Source of the DNA: Marinobacter persicus | GTDB lineage: Bacteria; Pseudomonadota; Gammaproteobacteria; Pseudomonadales; Oleiphilaceae | DNA: 41,569 nucleotides | NCBI RefSeq assembly: GCF_002934325.1 | Contig: NZ_PTIV01000031.1 | Location: 1-41,569, forward strand | Direction: 5' to 3' | Shown: positions 1 to 10,080 of the stretch, piece after piece | Position numbering within the stretch: position 1 is the first letter of the stretch | Layout: every line of letters starts with the position of its first letter | Translations under genes and position numbers: made by a program | The notes under the pieces: generated by a model | Seen by the model: the letters and a program-made list of their open reading frames with translations, nothing else | Database searches by the model: none | What the model was told of the DNA's origin: nothing

Positions 1-2
1 CC

Positions 3-38
3 GGTCAGGAGTATTGGGCTAACTCCATCGCTCACTGA
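3..38 (+). CDS. 3' tail of an unidentified gene cut by the window start
   Basis: One frame runs from the window edge to a TGA at 36-38 and would end in ...EYWANSIAH. It is followed by a GC-rich hairpin and then a strong plus-strand terminator, so some plus-strand gene should end about here. Frame 1 stays open to 96 but would run through the first hairpin, which makes it less likely. Too little is visible to name the gene, and the choice of frame is a guess. Confidence 0.25.
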   Translation, partial: GQEYWANSIAH

Positions 39-59
39 ATTTAAAGCGCCCAAACGCAA

Positions 60-122
60 CGAACCCCGGAAAAACCGGGGTTCGTCAGCAATCTGAGGCA
101 CCCGAAAGGGTGCCTTTTTTTT
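60..122 (+). terminator. hairpin followed by rho-independent terminator
   Basis: Two hairpins lie in series. Positions 60-69 pair perfectly with 75-84 around an AAAAA loop. Positions 96-103 pair with 108-115 around GAAA, and a run of eight T follows (115-122). The T run is on the plus strand, so it ends the gene coming from left of the window. The minus-strand glycosylase gene stops at 140 and may use the same hairpins less efficiently. Confidence 0.85.
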
Positions 123-139
123 CAGTAGCCTGCTTCAAT

Positions 140-736
140 TCAGCCAAGCACTTCGGCCACGCGCTCACGCAACGCGGGCACCAGCTCCTGCTCAAACCAA
201 GGATTCCTGCGTAACCACAGATTGTTGCGGGGGCTCGGGTGCGGCATCGGCACCAGTGTTGGCCAGTACTGGCGCCACTGGCGAACATTGTCCGTTAACT
301 TCCTGCCGGCATCCGGTAAATGCCAGGCGTGAGCGTGCTGACCGATGACCAGCGTCAGCTCTATCTCCTTGAGTCGCGCCAGCAACGCCTCACGCCAGGC
401 AGGCGCGCACTCGGGACGGGGTGGCAGATCCCCGGACTTACCCGTGCCGGGATAACAGAACCCCATGGGCAGAATGGCCAGCTTCTGCTCGTTGTAGAAG
501 GTATCCCGGGTTATGCCCATCCAGTCCCGCAGACGATCGCCACTGGGGTCGTTGAATGGCAGGCCGGTCTCATGCACCCGCCGCCCTGGCGCCTGGCCCA
601 CCACCAGGATTTTCGAGCATTCACTTAATTGAATCACCGGCCTTGGGCCCATAGGCAATACGTCCGCGCATATCTGACAGGCACGCACCTGCCTTACCAG
701 CTCTTCAAATGACAATTCCGCCAACCCATCCTGCAT
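140..736 (-). CDS. uracil-DNA glycosylase family protein (family 4/5-like)
   Basis: Predicted 198-aa DNA repair enzyme that removes uracil or a similar damaged base. Motif A is GQAPG at residues 47-51, continuing as ETGLPFNDPSG, and motif B is HPSPRNN at 166-172. Both have the shape of the uracil-DNA glycosylase superfamily. Cys20, Cys23, Cys94 and Cys110 (CxxC, then C-x15-C) match the spacing of the 4Fe-4S ligands of family 4 enzymes, though GQ replaces the usual GE in motif A. I placed the start at ATG 736, four bases after the edd stop. The frame stays open further upstream, but that part lies inside edd and does not look like this family. The close spacing suggests co-transcription with edd. 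Substrate specificity cannot be read from the sequence. Confidence 0.8.
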   Translation of the reverse strand: MQDGLAELSFEELVRQVRACQICADVLPMGPRPVIQLSECSKILVVGQAPGRRVHETGLPFNDPSGDRLRDWMGITRDTFYNEQKLAILPMGFCYPGTGKSGDLPPRPECAPAWREALLARLKEIELTLVIGQHAHAWHLPDAGRKLTDNVRQWRQYWPTLVPMPHPSPRNNLWLRRNPWFEQELVPALRERVAEVLG

Positions 737-740
737 AGTT

Positions 741-2561
741 TCAGCTATCGTGATTCCAGAAAAATGTGGCACCCTCTTCCGGATGACTGGCACCCTTGCG
801 AAACCACCCAAACAGCTCCCGGCCGAAGCCGGCGTGGTTGCCGCTAACGTCTTCCCTGGCCGGCTCGCGGGCCGCCAGCTCCTCATCGGACAGATCCACG
901 GACAACCGGCCATTGACCGCATCCACAGTCACCAGGTCGCCGTCCCTTAGCCTGGCAAGGGGGCCACCCTTCAGGGCCTCCGGATAAATGTGGATAGCCG
1001 CCGGAACCTTACCGGAAGCACCGGACATCCGGCCATCGGTTACCAGCGCGACCTGGTACCCCCGGTCCTGAAGCACACCAAGATAGGGGGTCAGCTTGTG
1101 GAGTTCCGGCATACCGTTGGCTGCAGGCCCCTGAAACCGCACAATCACGACACAGTCCCTATCCAGCTCGCCGGCTTCGAAAGCCACCTTTAACTGGTTC
1201 TGGTCACTGAATACCACAGCGGGCGCTTGTACCCGCTGGTGCTCCGGCGCAACGGCGGACGTCTTTATCACCCCACGCCCCAGGTTACCCTGCAACACCG
1301 TTAACCCCCCACCCCAGGCAAAGGGTTCCGCAGCCGGACGGAGAACGTCCGGATTGCTGGATGCAGTCACCGCCGGCTCCCAGCCAAGCCGCTCTCCCTG
1401 CAATTCAGGCATGCGGGTATAACGGTCCAGGCCAAATCCCGCCACGGTGTTTACGTCCTCATGCAGGAAACCGCCCTCAAGCAACTCGCGAATCAGATAG
1501 CCGGTACCGCCCGCTTCGTGAAACGCATTCACATCCTCCTCGCCATTGGGGTAGATCCGGGTCATGGCCGGCACCACTGCGGACAGTTCGGCGTAATCGT
1601 CCCAGTTGATGATGATTCCGGCCGCACGGGCAATGGCAATCCAGTGCATGGTGTGGTTGGTGGAGCCCCCGGTTACCAGCAGGGCCACCAGGGCATTAAC
1701 AATGGATTTTTCATCCACCATATGACCCAGTCCCAGCTTACCGCCATGGGGACGGGACAAGCGGATCACCTGCTCGGTGGCGGCACGGGTCAGGGCATCC
1801 CGCAGGGGCGTATCAGGGTGGATAAACGCCGCACCAGGCAGGTGCAGCCCCATCACCTCCACCAGCATCTGGTTACTGTTTGCGGTGCCGTAGAAGGTGC
1901 AGGTGCCGGGGCTGTGATAGGATTTGCTTTCAGCTTCCAGAAGCTCATCTCGGCCGATCTTCCCTTCCGCATAAAGCTGGCGAATGCGCTGCTTCTCCTT
2001 GTTGGGAATCCCCGACGGCATGGGCCCACCCGGTACCAGGATGGCCGGCAGGTGCCCGAAGCTCAGGGCACCAATCAGCAGGCCCGGCACAATTTTGTCA
2101 CAAATGCCCAGTAACATGACGGCATCAAACATGTTGTGACTGAGGGCGATGGCTGTGCTCATGGCGATGGTATCCCGGGAGAAAAGACTCAGTTCCATAC
2201 CCGGCTGCCCCTGGGTGACACCATCACACATCGCTGGTGTGCCGCCCGCAAACTGGGCAACAGAGCCCATGCCGTGCGCAGCCTCCCGGATAACATCCGG
2301 AAAACGATGGTAAGGTTGATGGGCCGACAGCATGTCGTTGTAGGCCGATACCATCGCCACATTGGCCCGGTTCATGAGCTTGAGGGTATCCTTGTCTCCT
2401 TGCTGACAGGCGGCAAAACCATGGGCCAGATTCCCGCAGGAGAGTGTGCTCCGAAGAGGCTCCTGCCGCCCCAGCGCTTCCATCCTGTCCAGATAGGCCT
2501 GGCGGGTACGCTGGCTCCGGTGGATAATCCGGTCTGTCACTTGCTGGACGGTGGGGTGCAT
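741..2561 (-). CDS. edd: 6-phosphogluconate dehydratase (Entner-Doudoroff)
   Basis: Converts 6-phosphogluconate to 2-keto-3-deoxy-6-phosphogluconate, the committed ED step, in the cytoplasm. The 606-aa length is normal for Edd. It belongs to the IlvD/Edd iron-sulfur dehydratase family: [20 protein letters not shown] spans residues 106-125 (Cys112), with GICDKIVPG (Cys154) and [14 protein letters not shown] (Cys220) following as cluster and active-site segments. It is transcribed away from pyk, and the product is used by Eda encoded at 4122. The glycosylase gene follows after a 4-bp gap. A possible HexR site lies in the edd-pyk intergenic region. Confidence 0.96.
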   Translation of the reverse strand: MHPTVQQVTDRIIHRSQRTRQAYLDRMEALGRQEPLRSTLSCGNLAHGFAACQQGDKDTLKLMNRANVAMVSAYNDMLSAHQPYHRFPDVIREAAHGMGSVAQFAGGTPAMCDGVTQGQPGMELSLFSRDTIAMSTAIALSHNMFDAVMLLGICDKIVPGLLIGALSFGHLPAILVPGGPMPSGIPNKEKQRIRQLYAEGKIGRDELLEAESKSYHSPGTCTFYGTANSNQMLVEVMGLHLPGAAFIHPDTPLRDALTRAATEQVIRLSRPHGGKLGLGHMVDEKSIVNALVALLVTGGSTNHTMHWIAIARAAGIIINWDDYAELSAVVPAMTRIYPNGEEDVNAFHEAGGTGYLIRELLEGGFLHEDVNTVAGFGLDRYTRMPELQGERLGWEPAVTASSNPDVLRPAAEPFAWGGGLTVLQGNLGRGVIKTSAVAPEHQRVQAPAVVFSDQNQLKVAFEAGELDRDCVVIVRFQGPAANGMPELHKLTPYLGVLQDRGYQVALVTDGRMSGASGKVPAAIHIYPEALKGGPLARLRDGDLVTVDAVNGRLSVDLSDEELAAREPAREDVSGNHAGFGRELFGWFRKGASHPEEGATFFWNHDS

Positions 2562-2584
2562 ACAGTCTCTCCGGTTATCATGGC

Positions 2585-2599
2585 TACACTAAAACTCAG
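2585..2599. promoter_or_regulatory. possible HexR operator between edd and pyk
   Basis: On the minus strand this 15-mer contains GAGTTTTAGTGTA. It resembles the HexR consensus of gammaproteobacteria as I recall it (TGTAGTTTTACTACA) at about 9 of 15 positions. Its place between the divergent edd and pyk genes fits a HexR site. The match is modest and could be chance in an AT-rich spacer. Confidence 0.3.
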
Positions 2600-2668
2600 T
2601 TTACTGTCTTTCGCGCCACCTTTCAGGCGCCGTTGTTCAATCACCAGACAGCTTTAAGGATCACAGTT

Positions 2669-4117
2669 ATGTTAAGGCGCACCAAAATTGTTGCCACTCT
2701 CGGCCCCGCCACCGACAGCCCCGACGCGTTAGCGGGCATCATAGCGGCGGGGGTGGACGTAACCCGCCTCAACTTCTCCCATGGCAGCGCCGAAGAACAC
2801 ATGGAGCGGGCCAAACGAGTGCGGGACACTGCGGCTAGCCAGGGCCGCTTTGTGGCCCTGTTGGCGGACCTGCAGGGCCCCAAACTACGTATTGCCCGGT
2901 TTGCCAACAACAAGATCACGTTAACCCCCGGCCAGACCTTCACCCTTGATGCCGCCATGGACAAGGAAGCCGGCACCGAACAAGCCGTGGGCATTGATTA
3001 CGAAGACCTCATCAACGATGTCGCCCCCGGCGACGTGCTGGTGCTCGATGACGGCCGGATCGAAATGGAAGTGACTGAAGTGGGTGAACACAGCATCACC
3101 TCCCGGGTCCTCATTGGCGGCCCACTCTCCAACAACAAGGGCTTGAACAAGCGCGGCGGAGGCCTTTCGGCCGATGCTCTTACCGAGAAAGACAAGCAGG
3201 ACATTGTAACGGCGGCGCGGCTGGGCGCGGACTACGTGGCGGTTTCGTTCGTGCGCACCGCAGACGACATGCATACTGCCCGCCAGCTCCTCAGGGAAGC
3301 GGGTTCCGAAGCCGGCCTGGTCGCCAAAATCGAGCGCGCCGAACTGGCCCACGACACCGACGCGCTGGACGCCGTGATCAGTGCTTCCGATGCGGTGATG
3401 GTGGCCCGTGGCGATCTGGCCGTGGAAATTGGCGATGCCGAGCTGGTAGCGGTCCAGAAGCACATCATTTCCCGGGCAAGGGTCCTCAATCGCGCGGTGA
3501 TCACGGCCACCCAGATGATGGAGTCCATGATCACCAACCCGATGCCAACCCGGGCGGAAGTCTCGGATGTTGCCAACGCGGTCATGGACTACACCGATGC
3601 GGTTATGCTGTCGGCGGAAACCGCCGTGGGCGATTATCCACAGGAAGCGGTGGAAGCCATGGTGCGCATCTGTATCGGTGCCGAGCGTCACCCCTCCATG
3701 CACCAATCCAAGCACCGCATCCACCAGGATATGGTGCAAGTGGATGAAGCCATCGCACTGTCCGCGATGTACGCCGCCAATCACCTGCAGGGTGTTTCTG
3801 CAATCATCTGCCTGACGGAGAGCGGTGCCACGCCCCGGCTGATGTCCCGTATCAAGTCCAGCCTGCCGATCTTTGCCCTGTCACGAAACCACACGACCCA
3901 ACACCGCGTGGTGCTGTACCGGGGCGTGCAGTCCGTTCCTTTTGATTCCGCTACCGTGCCCAATGACCAGGTCAACAACATGGCGGTCAGCAAGCTCAAG
4001 GACCAGGGCATTGTCCAGGACGGTGATCTGGTCATCCTCACCAAAGGCGACTACGCCAATGCCCAAGGCGGCACCAACAGCATGAAGATTGTCCGGGTCG
4101 GAGCCGATATCCGCTAA
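2669..4117 (+). CDS. pyk: pyruvate kinase
   Basis: Converts phosphoenolpyruvate and ADP to pyruvate and ATP. The 482-aa product starts [17 protein letters not shown] and has the substrate and metal segments LNFSHGS (34-40), [17 protein letters not shown] (catalytic Lys region), [13 protein letters not shown] and ATQMMESM. The C-terminal domain ends in [25 protein letters not shown] at 2656-2660, eight bases before ATG 2669, sets the start, and the upstream in-frame ATG at 2633 lacks such a site. The length and single-gene layout fit the PykA (type II) group, but I did not separate PykA from PykF rigorously. It is divergent from edd and converges on eda with a 4-bp gap and no obvious terminator. 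Confidence 0.95.
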   Translation: MLRRTKIVATLGPATDSPDALAGIIAAGVDVTRLNFSHGSAEEHMERAKRVRDTAASQGRFVALLADLQGPKLRIARFANNKITLTPGQTFTLDAAMDKEAGTEQAVGIDYEDLINDVAPGDVLVLDDGRIEMEVTEVGEHSITSRVLIGGPLSNNKGLNKRGGGLSADALTEKDKQDIVTAARLGADYVAVSFVRTADDMHTARQLLREAGSEAGLVAKIERAELAHDTDALDAVISASDAVMVARGDLAVEIGDAELVAVQKHIISRARVLNRAVITATQMMESMITNPMPTRAEVSDVANAVMDYTDAVMLSAETAVGDYPQEAVEAMVRICIGAERHPSMHQSKHRIHQDMVQVDEAIALSAMYAANHLQGVSAIICLTESGATPRLMSRIKSSLPIFALSRNHTTQHRVVLYRGVQSVPFDSATVPNDQVNNMAVSKLKDQGIVQDGDLVILTKGDYANAQGGTNSMKIVRVGADIR

Positions 4118-4121
4118 CCCC

Positions 4122-4778
4122 TCAAGCCCTGGCCAGGGCCTCCAGGCTGGTCCTGGCAATTTCTGTAATGGCTGCCCAGTCCTGTCGAGCCACTGACTCG
4201 GCAGGCGTTAGCCAGGAGCCGCCGACCGTGAGGACGTTTGACTCCTGAAGATATCCCGAAGCGGTGTCCTGTGCGATGCCGCCGGTCGGGCAAAACATAA
4301 CGTCTGGAAACGGCCCGTTCAGCGCCTTGAGCGCACGGGTGCCGCCCGCCACTTCCGCCGGAAAAAACTTGAAGTATCGATACCCCCGACTGTACGCCAG
4401 CATCAGATCCGACGCCGTGGCGACACCGGGCAATAACGGCACGTTGGCAGTCATGGCAAAATCCAGGATGTCTTCGGTGACGCCCGGTGTGATGGCAAAC
4501 TGGGCCCCAGCAGACTCCACCTGCCGGTATTGCCGCCGGCTCGTCACTGTGCCCGCTCCAACGATCGCTTCCGGTAGTGCCGCCCGAACCGACTGAATGG
4601 CTTCCAGCCCATGCTCGGTGCGCAAGGTGATCTCCAGCACACGCACGCCACCCTCCACCAATGCCCGACACAATGGCAACGCATGGTCGGGATTCTGAAT
4701 GGTAATAACCGGCATCAGCGGGCTGGCTTGCAGGACCTTACGAATCTGTTCCTGGTGCTCTGTGGAAACCTGTGACAT
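4122..4778 (-). CDS. eda: KDPG aldolase (2-keto-3-deoxy-6-phosphogluconate / 4-hydroxy-2-oxoglutarate aldolase)
   Basis: Cleaves KDPG to pyruvate and glyceraldehyde-3-phosphate, the second ED step. The 218-aa class I aldolase carries LEITLRT (active-site Glu region), VGAGTVTS, YRYFKFFPAE with the Schiff-base Lys, and FCPTGGI for phosphate binding. GGAGGAG just upstream of ATG 4778 is a strong ribosome binding site. It is the last gene of zwf-pgl-eda, 22 bp after pgl. It ends 4 bp from the end of convergent pyk. Confidence 0.96.
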   Translation of the reverse strand: MSQVSTEHQEQIRKVLQASPLMPVITIQNPDHALPLCRALVEGGVRVLEITLRTEHGLEAIQSVRAALPEAIVGAGTVTSRRQYRQVESAGAQFAITPGVTEDILDFAMTANVPLLPGVATASDLMLAYSRGYRYFKFFPAEVAGGTRALKALNGPFPDVMFCPTGGIAQDTASGYLQESNVLTVGGSWLTPAESVARQDWAAITEIARTSLEALARA

Positions 4779-4800
4779 AACACTCCTCCAAGCTAGCCGG

Positions 4801-5520
4801 CTAACGGCTCCAATAGATGTTCAGGCCAGGCCTGAGCAAAGCACGAATGGGCATAGCCTCCCAGTTGCCTGGGTCAACCGTTGCCCTGGCCAGGGTTCTG
4901 AGCTTTTCCTCTCCGCGCACATGCAGCGCCGTAAAACGGGCGCTCATCAGAACTGGCAGCGTCAGGGTCACCCGGGTCTGGGCCTGGGAGGGCGGAGTCA
5001 TGATCGCCACACGCTGCCCATCCTTGGGCGCAAGCCCCTGCATCAGCTCCGGCGCATCCGGAAACAGCGAGGCCGTGTGGCCATCGCTACCCAGCCCCAA
5101 AATCAGTACGTCCAGCGGTAATTCAAGTTCGGCCAGACGCGATTCAATCTGAGATACCCCCTGCCGAGGCGCTGCCCCCGGCACAAACAATTGCAACCAC
5201 TGGGCAGCAGCCGCCCTGTTCTGCAACAGTCGCGCTTTCACCAGGGCGGTATTACTGGCCGGGTCACTTTCGGGTACCCAGCGTTCGTCAGCCAGCAATA
5301 CCGTGACCCTGGGCCAATCCAGCTCCGCCCGCGAGAGTGCATCAAAAAGCGGCACCGGCGTGGAGCCGCCGGACACCACCAGCGACACCCGGTCAGCCCG
5401 GGATAACCGTTGCCGGAGTTCTGCGCTCACAGCCTCGGCCAGAGCCTCAGCCGACTCCTCCGGGGTATCACTGGCCAGGATCTCGACCCCTTCGGGCAGG
5501 GCAAGCTCAGATGTCTTCAT
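4801..5520 (-). CDS. pgl: 6-phosphogluconolactonase
   Basis: Hydrolyses 6-phosphogluconolactone to 6-phosphogluconate, between Zwf and Edd. The 239-aa protein belongs to the NagB/DevB-type sugar-phosphate fold: [15 protein letters not shown] near the N terminus, [12 protein letters not shown] in the middle and [14 protein letters not shown] after it. I chose ATG 5520 (MKTSEL) because GGAG sits about 6 bases upstream. An ATG at 5538 is also in frame. With 5520 the gene overlaps the zwf 3' end by 14 bp, so translation is probably coupled. Confidence 0.93.
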   Translation of the reverse strand: MKTSELALPEGVEILASDTPEESAEALAEAVSAELRQRLSRADRVSLVVSGGSTPVPLFDALSRAELDWPRVTVLLADERWVPESDPASNTALVKARLLQNRAAAAQWLQLFVPGAAPRQGVSQIESRLAELELPLDVLILGLGSDGHTASLFPDAPELMQGLAPKDGQRVAIMTPPSQAQTRVTLTLPVLMSARFTALHVRGEEKLRTLARATVDPGNWEAMPIRALLRPGLNIYWSR

Positions 5521-6979
5521 ACCAGCTCCGGCCATCACGGGTGATCATGGCAATTGAGGCCACCGGCCCCCAGGTGCCGGCGGCGTAACGCTTGGGTGGC
5601 TCACCACTGTCCTGCCAGTTTCGGATAATCTGGTCGACCCAGCGCCAGGCGTGTTCCACCTCGTCCCGACGTACAAACAGGTACTGGTTGCCCCGCATAA
5701 TCTCCCACAAAAGACGCTCGTACGCGTCAGGGATGCGCTCGGCCTCAAAAGTTTCCGAAAAGGTCAATTCCAGCGGCCCCTGGCGCAATCTCATGCCCTT
5801 GTCCAGACCCTGATCCTTGGTGAGTATTTTCAGGGCCATGCCTTCATCCGGCTGCAGCCGGATAATCAGCTTGTTGTTGGCCAGGTGTTTCTGGTCCGGG
5901 TCGAAAATGTAATGGGGCGCCGGCTTGAAGTGGATAATGATCTGGGAATACTTCTCGGGCAGTCGTTTGCCCGTTCGAATATAGAAAGGCACACCGGCCC
6001 AGCGCCAGTTGTCGATTTCGGCCTTAAGGGCAACGAAGGTTTCCGTTGAACTGCTTCGGTTGGCGCCCTCCTCTTCCAGGTAACCGGGCACCGGCCGGCC
6101 CTCGGACGTGCCAGCGGTGTACTGCCCCCGGACCACGTACTGGTCCATCATGTCCCGGGTGATCGGCTTCAGGGCCTTGAGCACTTTGACCTTTTCATCC
6201 CGGATACTGTCGGCGGAAAGATCGGAGGGGGGATCCATGGCGATCAGGCACAACAGCTGTAACAGGTGGCTCTGGATCATGTCCCGCAGTTGCCCGGCCT
6301 TGTCAAAGTATCCCCAGCGCCCCTCAATGCCCACGCTTTCGGCCACGGTAATTTCAACATGGGAGATATGGTTCTGGTCCCACTGGGAGGCAAACAGATT
6401 ATTGGCAAACCGGAGGGCAATAAGATTCTGGACGGTTTCCTTTCCCAGGTAGTGGTCGATGCGAAATAGCTGACTCTCGTGGTAAACCTCTGCCAGTTCG
6501 TCATTAACCACCCGGGACGAATCCAGGTCATGGCCTATGGGCTTCTCCACCACCACCCGGGTGCGATCTGTACAGCAATCCTGGGCCCGCAAATTGCGGG
6601 CGATCACCCCGTACATGGACGGCGGCGTGGCCATGTAAACAATCAGCTGGTTGCCGGGCGTGCGCCAGCCATTGAGCTCGGAAAATCCTTCGGTATCGTT
6701 AAAATCCAGCTGGCAGTAGTCCACCCGCTGGACAAACTGGCGGAACACGGCGTCGTCGATGTCATCCAGCCCCAGCTGGGCCTCAAGCTCCTCCCGCAAG
6801 GTGTCCCGGACCTGCTCAGTGGTCATATTACGACGGGCAATGGCCAGAATCCGGTTATCAGGCGCCAGCAGGCCCGCCCGGTCTAACTGAAACAGCGCCG
6901 GGAAGAGCTTGCGTTTTGCCAGATTCCCCAAGGCGCCGAAGACCATCAGGTCGCAAGAGGTTGTTTGATTGTCGACCAC
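5507..6979 (-). CDS. zwf: glucose-6-phosphate 1-dehydrogenase
   Basis: Oxidises glucose-6-phosphate to the lactone with NAD(P)+, the entry to both the ED and oxidative pentose-phosphate routes. The 490-aa product has the nucleotide-binding segment [16 protein letters not shown] near residue 15 (a variant of GxxGDLAxRKL), the substrate motif [13 protein letters not shown] near 180, and [12 protein letters not shown]. The start is most likely GTG at 6977-6979, because GGAGGA (complement of 6986-6991) sits 6 bases upstream and the length then equals the usual about 489 aa. The in-frame ATG at 7018 would add 13 uncharacteristic residues. It is first in zwf-pgl-eda and divergent from hexR. Confidence 0.95.
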   Translation of the reverse strand: MVDNQTTSCDLMVFGALGNLAKRKLFPALFQLDRAGLLAPDNRILAIARRNMTTEQVRDTLREELEAQLGLDDIDDAVFRQFVQRVDYCQLDFNDTEGFSELNGWRTPGNQLIVYMATPPSMYGVIARNLRAQDCCTDRTRVVVEKPIGHDLDSSRVVNDELAEVYHESQLFRIDHYLGKETVQNLIALRFANNLFASQWDQNHISHVEITVAESVGIEGRWGYFDKAGQLRDMIQSHLLQLLCLIAMDPPSDLSADSIRDEKVKVLKALKPITRDMMDQYVVRGQYTAGTSEGRPVPGYLEEEGANRSSSTETFVALKAEIDNWRWAGVPFYIRTGKRLPEKYSQIIIHFKPAPHYIFDPDQKHLANNKLIIRLQPDEGMALKILTKDQGLDKGMRLRQGPLELTFSETFEAERIPDAYERLLWEIMRGNQYLFVRRDEVEHAWRWVDQIIRNWQDSGEPPKRYAAGTWGPVASIAMITRDGRSWYEDI

Positions 6980-7081
6980 TGTATTTCCTCCGGACTGGCA
7001 GCGGGAGACCGCCGTCATGTGGTAACTTTAGCTAAATAATGACACTTACGTCCGATCACACCAAGAGATAATCGAACATTT

Positions 7082-7096
7082 GACAGTTTTACTACC
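7082..7096. promoter_or_regulatory. candidate HexR operator in the zwf-hexR intergenic region
   Basis: GACAGTTTTACTACC matches the HexR consensus as I recall it (TGTAGTTTTACTACA) at 11 of 15 positions, including the AGTTTTACTAC core. It lies between divergent zwf and hexR, where HexR sites commonly occur in gammaproteobacteria. A TATACT box at 7118-7123 could be the hexR -10 element. The consensus is from memory and the site is unproven. Confidence 0.5.
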
Positions 7097-7160
7097 CGGA
7101 CCTGTGCATTAAAAGGTTATACTGTCGGCCACACGACGCAACATAAGGGAGCTGACCTTG

Positions 7161-8033
7161 ATGGTGGAAAACACCGGCCGCCGAGACGACAATCTGATCG
7201 AACAGATCCAGAGCCGCCTTCAGCGTTTGAACAAATCCGAGCGCAAGGTGGCTGAAGCCATTCTACGGGATCCCACAGCCGCCACGCGCTACAGCATCGC
7301 CGCCCTGGTCCGGGCCGCAGACGTCAGCGAGCCCACCGTTAACCGGTTCTGCCGGGGGTTCTCCGCCACCGGCTTCCCTGACTTCAAGATCCGGCTGGCA
7401 CAAAGCATAGCGACAGGCACCCCCTATGTTGGCCAGAATATCGAACCGGACGACACTGCGGCGGAATTTACCGACAAAATCATGCTGACCACCATCGCGA
7501 GCCTGGACAAGGCCCGGCAGTCGTTGGACCCGGAAGCCATCGCCACCGTGGTGGACTACCTGATCCAGGCCAAGCAGATCAGCTTTTTCGGCACCGGTGG
7601 GTCGGCGTCAGTGGCGATGGACGCCCAGCACAAATTCTTCCGCTTCAACATTCCGGTTTCGTTCTACGATGACGTGCTGATGCAGCGCATGTTGGCGGCC
7701 GGCTCCAACGTGGGCGATGCCATCGTGCTGATCTCCTACACCGGCCGGACCCGGGAAAGCGTCGAGATTGCCCACCTGGCCCGGGCCAACGGCGCCACTG
7801 TCATCGGAATCACCAATCCGGACTCACCGCTGGCCGCCGAATGCACGGCAGTCCTCGGGGTGACGGCGCCAGAGGACACCGAAGTGTATATGCCCATGAC
7901 GTCCCGAATTATTCACCTGGCGGTGATCGACATCCTGGCCACCGGGGTCACGCTCAAGCGGGGGCCCGACTTCCTCGAACACCTGCGCAAGGTCAAGGAA
8001 AGCCTCAAGGCCACACGCTTTCCGCTCCAGTAA
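7161..8033 (+). CDS. hexR: HexR, RpiR-family transcriptional regulator of central carbon metabolism
   Basis: DNA-binding regulator that in related bacteria responds to KDPG and controls zwf, edd, eda and pyk-type genes. The 290-aa protein has an RpiR helix-turn-helix domain (about residues 45-72, [20 protein letters not shown]). A SIS sugar-phosphate domain follows, with [19 protein letters not shown] from 144 and [23 protein letters not shown] at 7145-7151 serves ATG 7161. A TTG directly before it (7158) is in frame and could also initiate. Placement divergent from zwf is the classic arrangement. Confidence 0.93.
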   Translation: MVENTGRRDDNLIEQIQSRLQRLNKSERKVAEAILRDPTAATRYSIAALVRAADVSEPTVNRFCRGFSATGFPDFKIRLAQSIATGTPYVGQNIEPDDTAAEFTDKIMLTTIASLDKARQSLDPEAIATVVDYLIQAKQISFFGTGGSASVAMDAQHKFFRFNIPVSFYDDVLMQRMLAAGSNVGDAIVLISYTGRTRESVEIAHLARANGATVIGITNPDSPLAAECTAVLGVTAPEDTEVYMPMTSRIIHLAVIDILATGVTLKRGPDFLEHLRKVKESLKATRFPLQ

Positions 8034-8054
8034 ACCTGTAAGCGGGCCGGAAAC

Positions 8055-8087
8055 AAAAAACCCCCGCCCGATGGGCGAGGGTTTTTG
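8055..8087. terminator. bidirectional terminator between hexR and ppiD
   Basis: Positions 8061-8069 pair with 8073-8081 around GAT with one mismatch. The stem is flanked by A residues on the left and TTTTT on the right. It therefore works on both strands for the convergent hexR and ppiD genes. Confidence 0.85.
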
Positions 8088-8102
8088 TTATCACCGAATA
8101 GA

Positions 8103-9944
8103 TCAGTTGCGTTCTATCTCGGCGTTTTCTCTCAAGTACTGCTGGTACGCCTGGTACTCGCGCTGGCCATCAAGTTGAGCCAGGAAAGAGATCAACTGCT
8201 GGTACTCGCGGGTATCACGGGCCACGTCCGGCTCATTCACCCCTTCAAGCACAAGCACCGCTGCCTGATCGCCAGCGACCTCCTGGGCAACCTCGACGCC
8301 CTCATCTCCCGGGCGCTGCATTGAGAAAACGGCCTGCACAAACTGTGGATTCAAATCCGCCACGTTGCGGCCCTGGCCAGAATAGCTCTGCCACTGCTCG
8401 GGCATGGGCTGCTCTCCAGCTTCCACCTGGGCCACCAGCTCGGAGGCACGCTCGGAAAGCGCCTCACGAATCTTGCGGGCACGCATCACTTCGCTGATCT
8501 GATCACGAACTTCAGCCAGCTCCTGCTGCCTGGGCTCATGGTATTCGCGTACCCGGGCAACCACGGATACGCTTTCCGAGAGATCCACCAGCTCGGTGTT
8601 GTAACCGCCTTCCAATACGTCTTCAGAGTACAACTGACGAACCAGTCCGGGGTGGTCAAAGGGGCCGGGGCCGCCATCACGGGTCACGCCGTCAACCTCC
8701 TGCACCTGCAATCCCAGCTCCTGCGCCGGGCCCGCCAGATCTTCCGCGGCGTAAGCCGCATCAGCCAGTTGCGCACGCACTTCGGCAAAACGCTCCGAGG
8801 CTTTGGCGCGGGCCAGTTCCTGACGCAGTTCACCCTTCAGCTCATCGAAGGCGGGCGGCTCGGAGCGACGAATTTCTTCCAGTTTGATCAGGTGCAGACC
8901 GAAACTAGTCCGAACCGGCTCAGAAATCTCACCTTCTTCGAGAGCAAACAGGGCCTGCTCGAAAGCGTCGTCATAAACACCGCGACCGGCAAAGCCCAGG
9001 TCACCACCTTCCTTCGCAGAAAAGGTATCCACTGAGTATTCCTTGGCCAGGTCGGCAAAGGATTCACCGGAGGCCAGACGCTCTTGGATGGTTGCCATGG
9101 TCTCCTGGGCATTATCGCCATCAATCAGGATGTGGGACGCACGACGCTCCTCGTTGGCGTACTCCGCAGCCTGCTGCTCGTAGTAATCCCGAAGCTCCTG
9201 TTCTGAGACTTCAATACTGTCAGCCAGGGACTCCAGCGACAAACGGATGTAGGCAGCATCAATCTGCTCTGGCACCTGAAACTGGTCACGGTTGTCCTGG
9301 TAGTAGGCCTCAATGTCTTCGTCGGTAACCGTCACCTGATCGGCAACGGAGGCCTCGTTGATGGTCAGAACCCGGAAGTCGCGGGTCTGGTCCTGGATGG
9401 CCAGCAACTGGGCAGCGTTTTCCGGAGCTGCAACACCGCTCTGGGTAATAGCGGCCCGAATCTGGTTCACCACGTAACTTTTGCGCATCATTTCCCGGAA
9501 CTCGGCCACGCCCATTCCTGCATTACGAACCGTCGCCACAAAACGGTCCCGATTGAACTGGCCGTCCACCTGAAACTGGGGCATCTGGGTGATCAGTGAG
9601 TCGATGTCCTGCTCGGACAATTCCAGACCCTGCTGCTGGGCGCTCTGGACCAGTACCGCTTCCCGAATAAGACCATCCAGCACATCGCGACGGATCTGAT
9701 CTTCATCCAGCAGGGACTGATCAGGATTCTCCATCTGCCTCAGGCGCTGCTGACTTTCCATCTGGACCGAACGCAGGAATTCACGCTCAGTAATGTCCTT
9801 GCCATTCACGGTTGCGACGGCTGGCTCACTGGAGAAGCCCCCGATGATGGCGTCCATCCCCCAGATCGACAGTGAGACAATCAAAAGGCCAACGATAACC
9901 TTGGCAATGGTACCTTGGGCATTGTTCCGAATATCTTGAAGCAT
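8103..9944 (-). CDS. ppiD: periplasmic folding chaperone PpiD (SurA N-terminal/parvulin family)
   Basis: Inner-membrane-anchored chaperone that meets outer-membrane and periplasmic proteins leaving the Sec translocon. The 613-aa protein begins MLQDIRNNAQGTIAKVIVG, and a single hydrophobic segment (about residues 13-30) leads into a periplasmic body. The SurA-like N-terminal domain includes VNGKDITEREFLRSVQ. A parvulin-like domain around 265-365 has ASHILID, FADLAKEYSVD and GGDLGFAGRGVYDDAFEQAL. GAACAGGAA-type sequence lies just before ATG 9944. It follows hupB on the same strand, as in many gammaproteobacteria. Confidence 0.93.
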   Translation of the reverse strand: MLQDIRNNAQGTIAKVIVGLLIVSLSIWGMDAIIGGFSSEPAVATVNGKDITEREFLRSVQMESQQRLRQMENPDQSLLDEDQIRRDVLDGLIREAVLVQSAQQQGLELSEQDIDSLITQMPQFQVDGQFNRDRFVATVRNAGMGVAEFREMMRKSYVVNQIRAAITQSGVAAPENAAQLLAIQDQTRDFRVLTINEASVADQVTVTDEDIEAYYQDNRDQFQVPEQIDAAYIRLSLESLADSIEVSEQELRDYYEQQAAEYANEERRASHILIDGDNAQETMATIQERLASGESFADLAKEYSVDTFSAKEGGDLGFAGRGVYDDAFEQALFALEEGEISEPVRTSFGLHLIKLEEIRRSEPPAFDELKGELRQELARAKASERFAEVRAQLADAAYAAEDLAGPAQELGLQVQEVDGVTRDGGPGPFDHPGLVRQLYSEDVLEGGYNTELVDLSESVSVVARVREYHEPRQQELAEVRDQISEVMRARKIREALSERASELVAQVEAGEQPMPEQWQSYSGQGRNVADLNPQFVQAVFSMQRPGDEGVEVAQEVAGDQAAVLVLEGVNEPDVARDTREYQQLISFLAQLDGQREYQAYQQYLRENAEIERN

Positions 9945-10009
9945 GTTGTTCCTGAATTCCTGTTCAAGGTCCTGGAAGCTATCCAGGTAAGACGTCTATG
10001 AAACGCAAA

Positions 10010-10037
10010 AAGGCGCACCCTGTACGGTGTGCGCCTT
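10010..10037 (-). terminator. terminator of hupB
   Basis: AAGGCGCAC (10010-10018) pairs perfectly with GTGCGCCTT (10029-10037). Read on the minus strand, the stem is followed by TTTTTGCG. It lies 43 bp after the hupB stop and before the ppiD start. Confidence 0.85.
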
Positions 10038-10080
10038 GAATTCTACAACAGTTCCCGGAACGGAAACTGTAAAAGAGCCT

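Noticed and set aside
2921..3784. 287-codon minus-strand frame inside pyk
   Set aside because: It is antisense to the well-defined pyk, with His/Gly-rich translation and no ribosome binding site.
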